The notes under the pieces: generated by a model
Told to the model about the DNA's origin: nothing
The model's input: only the letters and a program-made list of their open reading frames with translations
Databases searched by the model: none
In this document: positions 9,016 to 16,888 of the stretch, one piece after another
How positions within the stretch are numbered: the first letter of the stretch is position 1
Layout: each line of letters starts with the position of its first letter
Position numbers and translations under genes: made by a program
Origin: Rhodovulum steppense
Lineage (GTDB): Bacteria > Pseudomonadota > Alphaproteobacteria > Rhodobacterales > Rhodobacteraceae
NCBI RefSeq assembly: GCF_004339675.1
Contig: NZ_SLVM01000003.1
Location: 62,001-126,000, forward strand
DNA length: 64,000 nucleotides
Direction of reading: 5' to 3'

Positions 9016-10497
9016 ATGATCGAACGCAGGGATTTCTACATCGGCGGCGCGTGGGTCGCACCGCAGTCTGGCGCCGCTTGCGACGTGATCGACCCCTCGA
9101 CCGAGGAGCCGTTCGCGGTGATCTCGCTGGGCGGGCAGGCCGATACCGACGCCGCCGTGGCCGCCGCCCGCGCCGCGCAGCCGGGCTGGGCCGCAACGTC
9201 CAAGGCCGAGCGTTCCGAACTGCTGGCGCGCATCCTCGGGCTCTACAAGGCGCGCGCCGAGGATCTGGCCCAGGCGATGAGCCGCGAGATGGGCGCGCCC
9301 ATCGACTTTGCCCGCACCAGCCAGGTCGGGGCGGGGGCCTGGCATATCAAGAGCTTCATCCACGCGCTGGACATGTTCGAGTTCGACCGCCCGCTGGGAT
9401 CGCATGCGCCCGGCGACCGCATCCTGATGGATCCGGTGGGGGTCGTGGGCATGATCACGCCCTGGAACTGGCCGATGAACCAGATCACGCTCAAGGTGAT
9501 CCCGGCGCTGGCCACGGGCTGCACGATGGTTCTGAAACCGTCGGAAATCGCGCCGCTCTCGGCGATGATCTTTGCCGAGATCCTGCATGAGGCGGGCGTG
9601 CCGCCGGGTGTCTTCAACCTGGTGAACGGCGACGGGCCGGGGGTGGGCACGCAGCTGTCGGGCCATCCCGATATCGACATGATCTCGTTCACCGGCTCGA
9701 CCCGGGCGGGCATCGCGATCTCGAAGAACGCCGCCGATACGCTGAAGCGGGTACATCTGGAACTGGGCGGCAAGGGTGCGAACCTGATCTTCGCCGATGC
9801 CGACGACACGGCGGTGAAACGCGGCGTGCTGCATTGCTTCCAGAATACCGGGCAATCCTGCAACGCGCCGACGCGGATGCTGGTCGAGCGGGCGGTCTAT
9901 GACGCGGCCGTGGAAACCGCCCGCGCCGTCGCCGAAAAGATGGAGGTCGGCCCCGCCGACCGCGAGGGCCGCCATATTGGCCCGCTGGTCAGCGCGACGC
10001 AGTTCGACAAGGTGCAGGCGCTGATCCAGACCGGCATCGACGAGGGCGCGCGGCTGGTCGCGGGCGGGCCGGGACGGCCCGAGGGCGTCAACCGGGGGTA
10101 TTTCGTGCGGCCCACGGTCTTTGCCGATGTGACCAACGCCATGACCATCGCGCGCGAGGAGATCTTCGGCCCCGTGCTGTCGATCATCCCCTTCGACAGC
10201 GAGGAGGAGGCGGTCACGATCGCCAATGACACCGAATACGGGCTGACCAACTATGTGCAGTCCCAGGACGGCGCGCGCTGCAACCGGCTGGCCCGGCGCC
10301 TGCGCGCAGGCATGGTCGAGATGAACGGCGCTTCGCGCGGCGTGGGCAGTCCGTTCGGCGGCGTGAAACGGTCGGGCAACGGGCGCGAGGGCGGCATCTG
10401 GGGGCTGGAGGAATTCTGCGAGGTCAAGGCCGTCAGCGGCTGGCACGAGGAAGCGGCTTGCCATACCCACGGGCATGGCGGCTGCGACTGCTGCTGA
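9016..10497 (+). CDS. NAD(P)-dependent aldehyde dehydrogenase with His/Cys-rich tail
   Basis: 493-residue ALDH-superfamily enzyme. Motifs: TPWNWPMNQ (cofactor site), FTGSTRAG, the general-base Glu in LELGGKG, and the nucleophile Cys282 in NTGQSCNAPTRM; EEIFGPVL follows. Substrate unknown. The last twelve residues (482-493, CHTHGHGGCDCC) form a His/Cys-rich tail beyond the normal end of the fold, resembling a metal-binding peptide. A GGGGGGAG ribosome site precedes the ATG. It stands alone, between the pnp terminator and a convergent pseudouridine-synthase gene. Confidence 0.93.
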   Translation: MIERRDFYIGGAWVAPQSGAACDVIDPSTEEPFAVISLGGQADTDAAVAAARAAQPGWAATSKAERSELLARILGLYKARAEDLAQAMSREMGAPIDFARTSQVGAGAWHIKSFIHALDMFEFDRPLGSHAPGDRILMDPVGVVGMITPWNWPMNQITLKVIPALATGCTMVLKPSEIAPLSAMIFAEILHEAGVPPGVFNLVNGDGPGVGTQLSGHPDIDMISFTGSTRAGIAISKNAADTLKRVHLELGGKGANLIFADADDTAVKRGVLHCFQNTGQSCNAPTRMLVERAVYDAAVETARAVAEKMEVGPADREGRHIGPLVSATQFDKVQALIQTGIDEGARLVAGGPGRPEGVNRGYFVRPTVFADVTNAMTIAREEIFGPVLSIIPFDSEEEAVTIANDTEYGLTNYVQSQDGARCNRLARRLRAGMVEMNGASRGVGSPFGGVKRSGNGREGGIWGLEEFCEVKAVSGWHEEAACHTHGHGGCDCC

Positions 10498-10502
10498 ATC
10501 GA

Positions 10503-10618
10503 GCGCCTGCGGCGCACGCCGTTTCATTGGCGCCCTTGCGGGCGCGGTTCGGGTATTTGGACCAAGAAGAAGCCCATGGGTTTTCTTCCTGACAGAAATA
10601 CCCGCCCGCCGCAGGCGC
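10503..10618. repeat. Head-to-head pair of hairpin + GGGTATTT...CAAGAAGAAG elements
   Basis: On the + strand two small hairpins (GCGCC/GGCGC at 10503-10515 and GCGCCC/GGGCGC at 10530-10545) are followed by GGGTATTT-GGAC-CAAGAAGAAG at 10551-10572, downstream of the aldehyde dehydrogenase. On the - strand (10617 down to 10579) a CGCC/GGCG hairpin is followed by GGGTATTT-CTGT-CAGGAAGAAA, downstream of the pseudouridine synthase. The two arms together form an inverted repeat. A third copy sits after dnaN at 47263-47307. Confidence 0.7.
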
Positions 10619-10641
10619 ACCGGCCGGCAGGGTCGGCCCGG

Positions 10642-11289
10642 TCAGAACGGGCAGTCGGCGCGGAACGCCATGCCCTGTCCGCCCTCGGGATGGCGCAGGC
10701 GCAGTTCCTCGGCATGCAGCATCATCCTTGGCGCCTCGCGCGCCGGACCGTCGGCATAGAAGGGATCGCCGAGGATCGGGTGGCCGATCTCGCGCATGTG
10801 GACGCGAAGCTGGTGGCTGCGCCCGGTCCTGGGGAACAGGCGCACGCGGGTCGTTCCGCCCTCGTGGCGCAGCACGCGCCAGTCGGTGATCGCCTGCTTG
10901 CCCTTCGCGTGGTCGACCATCTGCAGCGGGCGGTTCGGCCAGTCGACGATCAGCGGCAGATCGACTGTTCCGGTCTTCGGTTCGAGCAGGCCCCAGAGCC
11001 GCGCGACATAGGTCTTCTTGGTCTGCCGCTTCTCGAATTGCAGGCCGAGATGGCGCTGGGCCTGGGGCGTCAGGGCAAAGATCATCACGCCCGAAGTGTC
11101 GCGGTCCAGCCGGTGGACCAGAAGCGCCTCGGGAAAGGCGGCCTGAACGCGCGAGAGCAGGCAATCGGCCAGATGTGCACCCTTGCCCGGCACCGACAAC
11201 AGGCCATGCGGCTTGTTCACGACAAGCAGCGCGTGATCGAGGTGGATCACCTCGAGCGGGGTATCGGGGGGGGCGTAATCTTCGCTCAT
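10642..11289 (-). CDS. RluA-family pseudouridine synthase
   Basis: 215 residues. The catalytic signature HRLDRDTSG (59-67, Asp61 or Asp62 the nucleophile) and the LFPRTGRSHQLRVHMREIGHPILGDPFY segment near 165-195 define the RluA family, closest in style to the RluA (23S U746/tRNA U32) type. There is no S4 domain at the N-terminus, as expected for RluA proper. The start at 11289 (MSEDYAPP) is preferred; an in-frame start 36 bases upstream is possible. It may be the last gene of the leftward run crtI-crtB-tspO-msrC. Confidence 0.9.
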   Translation of the reverse strand: MSEDYAPPDTPLEVIHLDHALLVVNKPHGLLSVPGKGAHLADCLLSRVQAAFPEALLVHRLDRDTSGVMIFALTPQAQRHLGLQFEKRQTKKTYVARLWGLLEPKTGTVDLPLIVDWPNRPLQMVDHAKGKQAITDWRVLRHEGGTTRVRLFPRTGRSHQLRVHMREIGHPILGDPFYADGPAREAPRMMLHAEELRLRHPEGGQGMAFRADCPF

Positions 11290-11331
11290 GCGCCGGGCGG
11301 TAGCGGGTTCAGGACCGCCGTGCAACCGGGC

Positions 11332-11784
11332 TTAGCGGGCGAAGGTCCGGGCCAGCAGCGCCGCAAGGCCCTCGGCATCGTCCTGATCGAAGGCGGCGGG
11401 CCGGTTGCTGTCGATGTCTAGCACGCCCAGAAGATCGCCACGCGCGTTCCAGACGGGCAGCACGATTTCCGACCGCGTTGTCGCCGCGCAGGCGATATGG
11501 CCGGGAAAGGCGTCGACATCGGGCACCAGCTGCACCTGGCCCGTGCGGGCCGCGGCCCCGCAGACGCCGCGCGAGAAGGGGATCGTCAGGCAGCCATGGC
11601 CGCCCTGGTAGGGGCCGATCTTCAGCGTTTCGTTCCCGACATGGCGGTAGAAGCCGGTCCAGTCGAATCGGTCATCGGCATGGTGCAATTCGCAGGCCAT
11701 GGTCGCCATCAGCGCCACGGTATCGGTTTCGCCCTCGGTGAGTGCGGCAAGCCGGGCGGCCATTTCGGCATAGTCGATCCGCAT
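11332..11784 (-). CDS. msrC: Free methionine-(R)-sulfoxide reductase, GAF domain
   Basis: 150-residue single GAF domain. The three redox cysteines are present at 65, 75 and 99, with the same spacing (10 and 24 residues) as C84, C94 and C118 of the E. coli enzyme, inside GPYQGGHGCLTIPF, GVCGAAA and FPGHIACAAT. SEIVLPV follows as in the family. It reduces free Met-R-sulfoxide using thioredoxin and acts in the cytosol against oxidative damage. It lies 38 bases downstream of tspO on the same strand, possibly cotranscribed with the carotenoid genes. Confidence 0.9.
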   Translation of the reverse strand: MRIDYAEMAARLAALTEGETDTVALMATMACELHHADDRFDWTGFYRHVGNETLKIGPYQGGHGCLTIPFSRGVCGAAARTGQVQLVPDVDAFPGHIACAATTRSEIVLPVWNARGDLLGVLDIDSNRPAAFDQDDAEGLAALLARTFAR

Positions 11785-11822
11785 GCGCCCTGCCCCGTTT
11801 GTTCGCGTTCAGGCCGGCGCCG

Positions 11823-12308
11823 TCATGCCCCGGCCATCTGCGCGGCATCCGGGTTGCGCCGCCAGATCGAGAAATTCAGCGCGAAGGCGACGCTTGTCCA
11901 GACCAGATAGGGCGCGACCAGAAGCCCGGCGAAGAGGTCGATCCGCCAGAAGGCGACGACCATTGCCAGGACCGAGGCCCACATGCCGAAGAGCACGATG
12001 AGCGCCGGGAACAGGCGGTGCAAGCCGAAGAAGATCGGCGACCAGAGAGTGTTGAACACGATCTGCAGGCCCCAGATCGCCAGTGCGAAGGCCATTTCCG
12101 GATGGCCTGACAGCGCGATCCGCATCGCCGCATAGGCCATGGAGATGTAGAGGACGAACCAGGCCAGCGGGAACAGCCAGTTGGGCGGCGTCCAGGGAGG
12201 TTTGGACAGCGCCTCGTACCAGCGGCCCGGCGAGAAGAATGCGCCCGTCGATCCCGCCGCGAAGGCGGTTGCGAGGAACACGGCGAAGAGCGGCCAGTCG
12301 ATCATCAT
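11823..12308 (-). CDS. tspO: Tryptophan-rich sensory protein TspO/CrtK (MBR family)
   Basis: 161-residue inner/outer-membrane protein with five hydrophobic segments. The start MMIDW resembles Rhodobacter TspO. Family landmarks: STGAFFSPGRWYEALSKPPW near residues 20-40, PPNWLFPLAW, FNTLWSPIFFG and the C-terminal LVWTSVAFALNF. In Rhodobacter sphaeroides TspO binds tetrapyrroles and down-regulates photosynthesis genes in response to oxygen. It lies 5 bases after crtB, the usual crtI-crtB-tspO order, and so is almost surely in that operon. Confidence 0.95.
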   Translation of the reverse strand: MMIDWPLFAVFLATAFAAGSTGAFFSPGRWYEALSKPPWTPPNWLFPLAWFVLYISMAYAAMRIALSGHPEMAFALAIWGLQIVFNTLWSPIFFGLHRLFPALIVLFGMWASVLAMVVAFWRIDLFAGLLVAPYLVWTSVAFALNFSIWRRNPDAAQMAGA

Positions 12309-12313
12309 GCGTG

Positions 12314-13369
12314 TCAGATAGCGCGCTTTCGGTCCTCGGCCAATGCGGCACGGTGCCTTGCTGCCTCGCGCGCCTTGAGTTGGGCGAGCACCGCGATGAC
12401 CTCGCCCGCGCGGCCCTCGCCCCAGGAGTTGCCGGAGGGCAGGCGGTCGGCGGCGGCCTCGACGAGATAGGCGCATTCGGGAAGCGGCTTGCCATACAGA
12501 ACCGCCGAGCGCGGCATGGCCGAGGCGGCCACCGCCTGCATCGAGGAGAGGATCAGCCAGCCGATCTTCTGCCCCTTGGTGGTAAAGGCGCGGCGGGTGA
12601 TGCTGTCGTAATCCGCCCGCGCGATCTCGCGCCCGATGCCGCAATAGATGTGGCGCGCGGCATAGATGCCGGGCCGACAGGCGAAGGGCAATTCGGCCAC
12701 GCCCGGTTCGGACCGGAAATAAAGCCGGGTGGCGTCGGACAGCAGGTGCTTGACCATCCGGCGGATCGGCTTGATGGGCTGCGGATCGGCGAGGAATGCC
12801 TCGATGTCGATGCCAGCCTGATCCATCCACTCGGTCGGCAGGTAGAACCGCCCCTCGCGCGCATCCTCGCCCACATCGCGCGAGATGTTCGACAATTGCA
12901 TCGCGACGCCCAGATCGCAGGCGCGCGCCAGCGCATGCGGGCAGCGCACGCGCATGAGCACCGTCATCATCACGCCGACCGCCGCCGCCACCCGCGCGGA
13001 ATAGGCATAGACATCCGACAGCGTGGCATAGCGCTTTCCCATCGCGTCCCAGGCCATACCCTCAAGCAGCGCCTCGGGCAGGGTGCGGGGCATCTGGAAT
13101 TCCTCGACCACGGCGGCAAAGGCGCGGTCGGCGGGCGCGTTGCGCGGCGTGCCGCGATAGATCAGTTCCAGCCGTTCGCCCAGGGTCAGCACCGCGGCGG
13201 CCTTGTCCTGCGTCAGGTCCACCGAATCGTCGGTCATCCGGCAAAAGGCATAGAGCGCGAGCGCAGGGTTGCGCACGCGGTCGGGCAAGAGCCGGGATGC
13301 GGCGTGGAAGGAATACGAGCCCGTCCGGATCGAGGCTTCGCAATGCGCAAGATCCGCGGGGTCGATCAT
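12314..13369 (-). CDS. crtB: 15-cis-phytoene synthase
   Basis: 351 residues. Condenses two geranylgeranyl diphosphates to phytoene. Both aspartate-rich Mg/diphosphate motifs are seen: DDSVD (47-51) and DVGED (165-169, followed by AREGRFYLP). AMQLSNISRD is the usual lead-in to the second motif. It starts one base after the crtI stop and is translated from the same transcript. Confidence 0.98.
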   Translation of the reverse strand: MIDPADLAHCEASIRTGSYSFHAASRLLPDRVRNPALALYAFCRMTDDSVDLTQDKAAAVLTLGERLELIYRGTPRNAPADRAFAAVVEEFQMPRTLPEALLEGMAWDAMGKRYATLSDVYAYSARVAAAVGVMMTVLMRVRCPHALARACDLGVAMQLSNISRDVGEDAREGRFYLPTEWMDQAGIDIEAFLADPQPIKPIRRMVKHLLSDATRLYFRSEPGVAELPFACRPGIYAARHIYCGIGREIARADYDSITRRAFTTKGQKIGWLILSSMQAVAASAMPRSAVLYGKPLPECAYLVEAAADRLPSGNSWGEGRAGEVIAVLAQLKAREAARHRAALAEDRKRAI

Positions 13370-13370
13370 C

Positions 13371-14939
13371 TCAGCCTGCCGTCACGGAGGCGGCATCCGG
13401 CACCAGCCTGGCCATCACCTCGGCCGAGGTGATCACGCTGGGCAGGCCCGCGCCGGGATGGGTTCCGGCACCGACCATGTATAGGCCGTCGACCTCCTCC
13501 GAGATGTTGTGGGGGCGGAAATTCGCGCTCTGGAAGATCCGCGGCTCCAGCGAGAAGCCCGCGCCATAGGGCGAGAGGTAGCGGTCGCGGAAATCCTCGG
13601 GCGTGAAGAACAGGCTGGTGGAGACATGCTTGCCCAGTCCCGGCATCAGCTTGTCTTCCATGAAATCCTGCACCGCCTGGCGATAGCGTTCGCCATTGGC
13701 CTTCCAGTCCACGGGGCTGTCTGTGTGCAGATTCGGCACCGGAGAGAGCGCATAGAAGGTGTCGTCGCCCTCGGGCGCGGCGCTGGGGTCGGTGACGCTG
13801 GGCCGGTGGATGTAAAGGCTCATGTCATCGCACAGCTTTTCCTGGTGGAAGAAGATGTCGTTGACGAGGCCCTTGTAGCGCGGGCCGTTCAGCACCGTGT
13901 GATGGCCCACGTCCTTCCACATCCCCCGCGTTCCCTTCGTCCCGAAATACCAGACGAACAGGCCCATCGACCAACGTTTCTTCGCCAGCGATTCGTCGGT
14001 CCAGCGCCAGCGGCGGTGGTTTCTGAGAAGCGTGTTGTAGGTAAAGCCCGAATCGGCGTTCGAGACCACGATATCGGCCTTGACCACCTCGCCCGAGGCA
14101 AGGCGGACGCCCGTGGCCTTGTGCGAATGGGGGAGCCGTTCGACGAGGATCTCGTCGACCTCGGTGCCCATGCGCATCACGCCGCCCTGCCCCTCGATCA
14201 CGCCGGCCATGGCCTTGGCGATCGCGGCGACGCCGCCCATCGCGTAATGCACCCCGAATTCCTTTTCGAGGTAGCTGACGAGGATATACATCGAGGTCAC
14301 GTTGAACGGATCGCCGCCGATGAACAGCGGGTGGAAGGACAGCGCCATGCGCAGGCGTTCGTCCTTTACCCGGCTGGCGGCATGGGCATAGACCGACTTG
14401 TCGGCGCGCAGCATCCCGAAGATGTGCAGCACCTTCACCAGGTCCATCCACTTGTGCATCGGTTTGCGGCCGAGATTCTCGAAGCCGAACCAGTAGCGTT
14501 TCTCGCTGTCCTTCAGGAACTGGTCATAGCCCGCAAGGTCCGAGGGCGACAGGCGGGCCACCTCGGCGCGCATGCCGTCGGTATCCTGCTGCGCGCGGAA
14601 TCGTTCGCCGTCGGGGAAGACGATCTCGTAGAAAGGGTCCATCGGGACCAGCTTGACGTCCTTGTCGAAATCGCGCCCGCAGACCTCCCAGAGCGAGCGG
14701 AAGATCTGCGGGACCGTCACGATGGTCGGGCCAAGGTCGAAGCGGTGGCCGTCCTGCCAGATCGCCGAGCCGCGCCCGCCGGGCACGTCGAGCTTGTCGA
14801 TCACGGTGACGCGATAGCCCTTGGCGCCAAGGCGCATGGCCGCGGCGAGACCGCCAAGCCCCGCCCCGATCACGACCGCATGCGGACCAGCGGCCCGGAC
14901 TGCTTCCTCCGCCAGGGCGGGATCAACTCGTGTCATCAT
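13371..14939 (-). CDS. crtI: Phytoene desaturase
   Basis: 522 residues. FAD-dependent desaturation of phytoene towards neurosporene/lycopene. The N-terminal dinucleotide fold is VVIGAGLGGLAAAMRL (GAGLGG at 25-30) with the VIDKLDVPGGRG acidic turn. The C-terminal carotenoid-oxidoreductase signature is YMVGAGTHPGAGLPSVITSA. Two adjacent ATGs (14939 and 14936) are possible starts. It is transcribed divergently from crtA; a PpsR box lies 17 bases upstream of the start codon. Confidence 0.98.
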   Translation of the reverse strand: MMTRVDPALAEEAVRAAGPHAVVIGAGLGGLAAAMRLGAKGYRVTVIDKLDVPGGRGSAIWQDGHRFDLGPTIVTVPQIFRSLWEVCGRDFDKDVKLVPMDPFYEIVFPDGERFRAQQDTDGMRAEVARLSPSDLAGYDQFLKDSEKRYWFGFENLGRKPMHKWMDLVKVLHIFGMLRADKSVYAHAASRVKDERLRMALSFHPLFIGGDPFNVTSMYILVSYLEKEFGVHYAMGGVAAIAKAMAGVIEGQGGVMRMGTEVDEILVERLPHSHKATGVRLASGEVVKADIVVSNADSGFTYNTLLRNHRRWRWTDESLAKKRWSMGLFVWYFGTKGTRGMWKDVGHHTVLNGPRYKGLVNDIFFHQEKLCDDMSLYIHRPSVTDPSAAPEGDDTFYALSPVPNLHTDSPVDWKANGERYRQAVQDFMEDKLMPGLGKHVSTSLFFTPEDFRDRYLSPYGAGFSLEPRIFQSANFRPHNISEEVDGLYMVGAGTHPGAGLPSVITSAEVMARLVPDAASVTAG

Positions 14940-14955
14940 GTCGCTAGGTTAAACC

Positions 14956-14973
14956 TGTCTAGTTTAGTTTACA
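14956..14973. promoter_or_regulatory. PpsR/CrtJ operator in crtI-crtA spacer
   Basis: TGTCTAGTTTAGTTTACA, a perfect TGT-N12-ACA match to the PpsR/CrtJ recognition palindrome, in the 129-base divergent spacer. It is placed to act on crtI (17 bases from its start codon) and possibly crtA. Known PpsR targets include the crt genes; occupancy here is inferred. Confidence 0.8.
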
Positions 14974-15068
14974 ATGCTTCTACCGGATGCGCGCCGGGTG
15001 CGTCATGTCCCTTTCGGTCGCACCTCGAACTGACATAGACGAACGACAGCTGCGAAGGAGAATCGCCA

Positions 15069-15878
15069 ATGCAAGTCGTCACCATCAGCTTCTTCCGTTA
15101 CAACAACTGGGCGTCCCGACTCGAGGCGCTCAGCCAGATGGCGCGCGGCCGCTTCGCGCTGAAGAATGTGCCGGGGCTGGAATTTTTCAAGATGCTCGGC
15201 ACCGGCTCGGACGCGGGTTTCAACCCCAAGCCCAATGTCGACGTCAACGCGATCCTGTGCGTCTGGCCGGACATGGCGACCGCGAAGAAGGGGCTGAAGG
15301 AAAGCATCACCCATCGCATGCTGCGCGACCATTCCTGCGAGACCTACACGATCTACCTGACGCCGATCTCGGCCAAGGGGCTGTGGTCCGGCGTCGAGCC
15401 GCTGCGGGTCAGCGAAAAGCCCGACGCAAACGGCAAGATGGCGGTGCTGACGCGCGCCACCGTCAAGCTGCCCATCGCGCTGAAATTCTGGGCCGAGGTG
15501 CCGCAGATCCAGTCGCTGGTGGCCGAACACCCGAACTGCGCCTTCCATATCGGCATGGCCGAGGTGCCCTGGGTGCAGCAGGTGACCTTCTCGCTGTGGA
15601 ACGACAAGCGCGAGATGACGACCTTTGCCCATGGCGATTGTCCGCATGGCCGCGCGGTGCAGCATGTCCGCGAAGGCAACTGGTTCAAGGAAGAGCTGTA
15701 TGCGCGCTTCAACATCCTCGAAGAAGAGGGTAGTTGGGAAGGCGGGAGCCCGCTGAAGCGGCTGGATGCACCGAAGTCGGCGCCCGAGACCAAGGCCCAA
15801 CCCAAGGCCGAGACATCGACGGACAAGGCGGCGCCGGGCAAGTCCAAGGCGCCCAGGAAATCGAAAGAGACTGCATGA
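15069..15878 (+). CDS. crtA: Spheroidene monooxygenase
   Basis: 269 residues. Inserts a keto group at C2 of spheroidene/hydroxyspheroidene, giving the red spheroidenone series in the presence of oxygen. N-terminal FFRYNNWASRLEALSQM and WVQQVTFSLWND, plus HGDCPHGRAVQHVREGNWF near 195-215, are typical of the family. The last 40 or so residues are Ala/Lys/Pro-rich (APKSAPETKAQPKAETS and similar), a low-complexity tail probably not needed for catalysis. The RBS GAAGGAG precedes the ATG by about 8 bases. It overlaps bchI by 4 bases (ATGA). Confidence 0.96.
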   Translation: MQVVTISFFRYNNWASRLEALSQMARGRFALKNVPGLEFFKMLGTGSDAGFNPKPNVDVNAILCVWPDMATAKKGLKESITHRMLRDHSCETYTIYLTPISAKGLWSGVEPLRVSEKPDANGKMAVLTRATVKLPIALKFWAEVPQIQSLVAEHPNCAFHIGMAEVPWVQQVTFSLWNDKREMTTFAHGDCPHGRAVQHVREGNWFKEELYARFNILEEEGSWEGGSPLKRLDAPKSAPETKAQPKAETSTDKAAPGKSKAPRKSKETA

Positions 15879-16888
15879 GACAACCCTTTCCCTTCTCCGC
15901 CATCGTCGGGCAGGAGGAGATGAAGCAGGCGATGATCCTCACGGCAATCGACCCGGGGATCGGCGGCGTTCTTGTGTTCGGCGACCGCGGCACCGGCAAG
16001 TCGACCGCCGTCCGCGCGCTGGCAGCCCTTCTGCCGCCGATCCAGGCGGTGGAAAGCTGTCCGGTGAATTCGCCCTCGCGCGATCAGTGCCCGGAATGGG
16101 CGCACCTGACCTCGACCGCGATCATCACGCGGCCCACGCCCGTCGTGGACCTGCCGCTGGGCGTGACCGAGGACCGGGTGGTGGGGGCGCTCGACATCGA
16201 GAAGGCCCTGTCCTCGGGCGTCAAGGCGTTCGAGCCGGGCCTTCTGGCGCGGGCCAACAGGGGCTACCTCTATATCGACGAGGTGAACCTGCTGGAGGAT
16301 CACATCGTCGACCTGCTTCTTGACGTCGCCCAGTCGGGCGAGAACGTGGTGGAACGGGAAGGGCTGTCGATCCGGCACCCGGCGCGCTTCGTGCTCGTCG
16401 GGTCCGGCAACCCCGAGGAGGGCGAGTTGCGCCCGCAATTGCTGGACCGCTTCGGCCTGTCGGTCGAGGTGGTCTCGCCCAAGGATGTCGACACGCGGAT
16501 CGAGGTGATCCGCCGCCGCGACACCTACGAGACCGATTTCGATGCGTTCATGGAGAAGTGGCGCCCGGCCGATGCCGAACTGCGCGACCGGATCCTTGCC
16601 GCGCGAGCGCATCTGAAGACCATGGAAAGTTCGGACGACGTGCTGCGCGACTGCGCGGAACTGTGCCTTGCGCTGGGCTCGGACGGGCTTCGGGGCGAAC
16701 TCACGCTGCTCAAGGCCGCGCGCGCGCTGGCTGCCTTCGAGGGGGCCGACAAGGTCAACCGCGAGCATGTGCGCAAGGTCGCGCCTTCGGCGCTGCGCCA
16801 CCGGCTGCGGCGCGATCCGCTGGACGAGGCGGGCTCTACCACGCGCGTTGCCCGTGTCGTCGACGAGGTGCTGGGTGAGCCTGCCTGA
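15875..16888 (+). CDS. bchI: Magnesium chelatase subunit I
   Basis: 337-residue AAA+ ATPase that with BchD drives Mg insertion by BchH. Walker A GDRGTGKST (36-44), Walker B YLYIDEVNLLED, and the sensor region VGSGNPEEGELRPQLLDRFGL are all present. The start is the ATG overlapping the crtA stop; it gives MRQPFPFSAIVGQ, matching the family N-terminus. The 3' end overlaps bchD by 14 bases. Confidence 0.98.
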   Translation: MRQPFPFSAIVGQEEMKQAMILTAIDPGIGGVLVFGDRGTGKSTAVRALAALLPPIQAVESCPVNSPSRDQCPEWAHLTSTAIITRPTPVVDLPLGVTEDRVVGALDIEKALSSGVKAFEPGLLARANRGYLYIDEVNLLEDHIVDLLLDVAQSGENVVEREGLSIRHPARFVLVGSGNPEEGELRPQLLDRFGLSVEVVSPKDVDTRIEVIRRRDTYETDFDAFMEKWRPADAELRDRILAARAHLKTMESSDDVLRDCAELCLALGSDGLRGELTLLKAARALAAFEGADKVNREHVRKVAPSALRHRLRRDPLDEAGSTTRVARVVDEVLGEPA

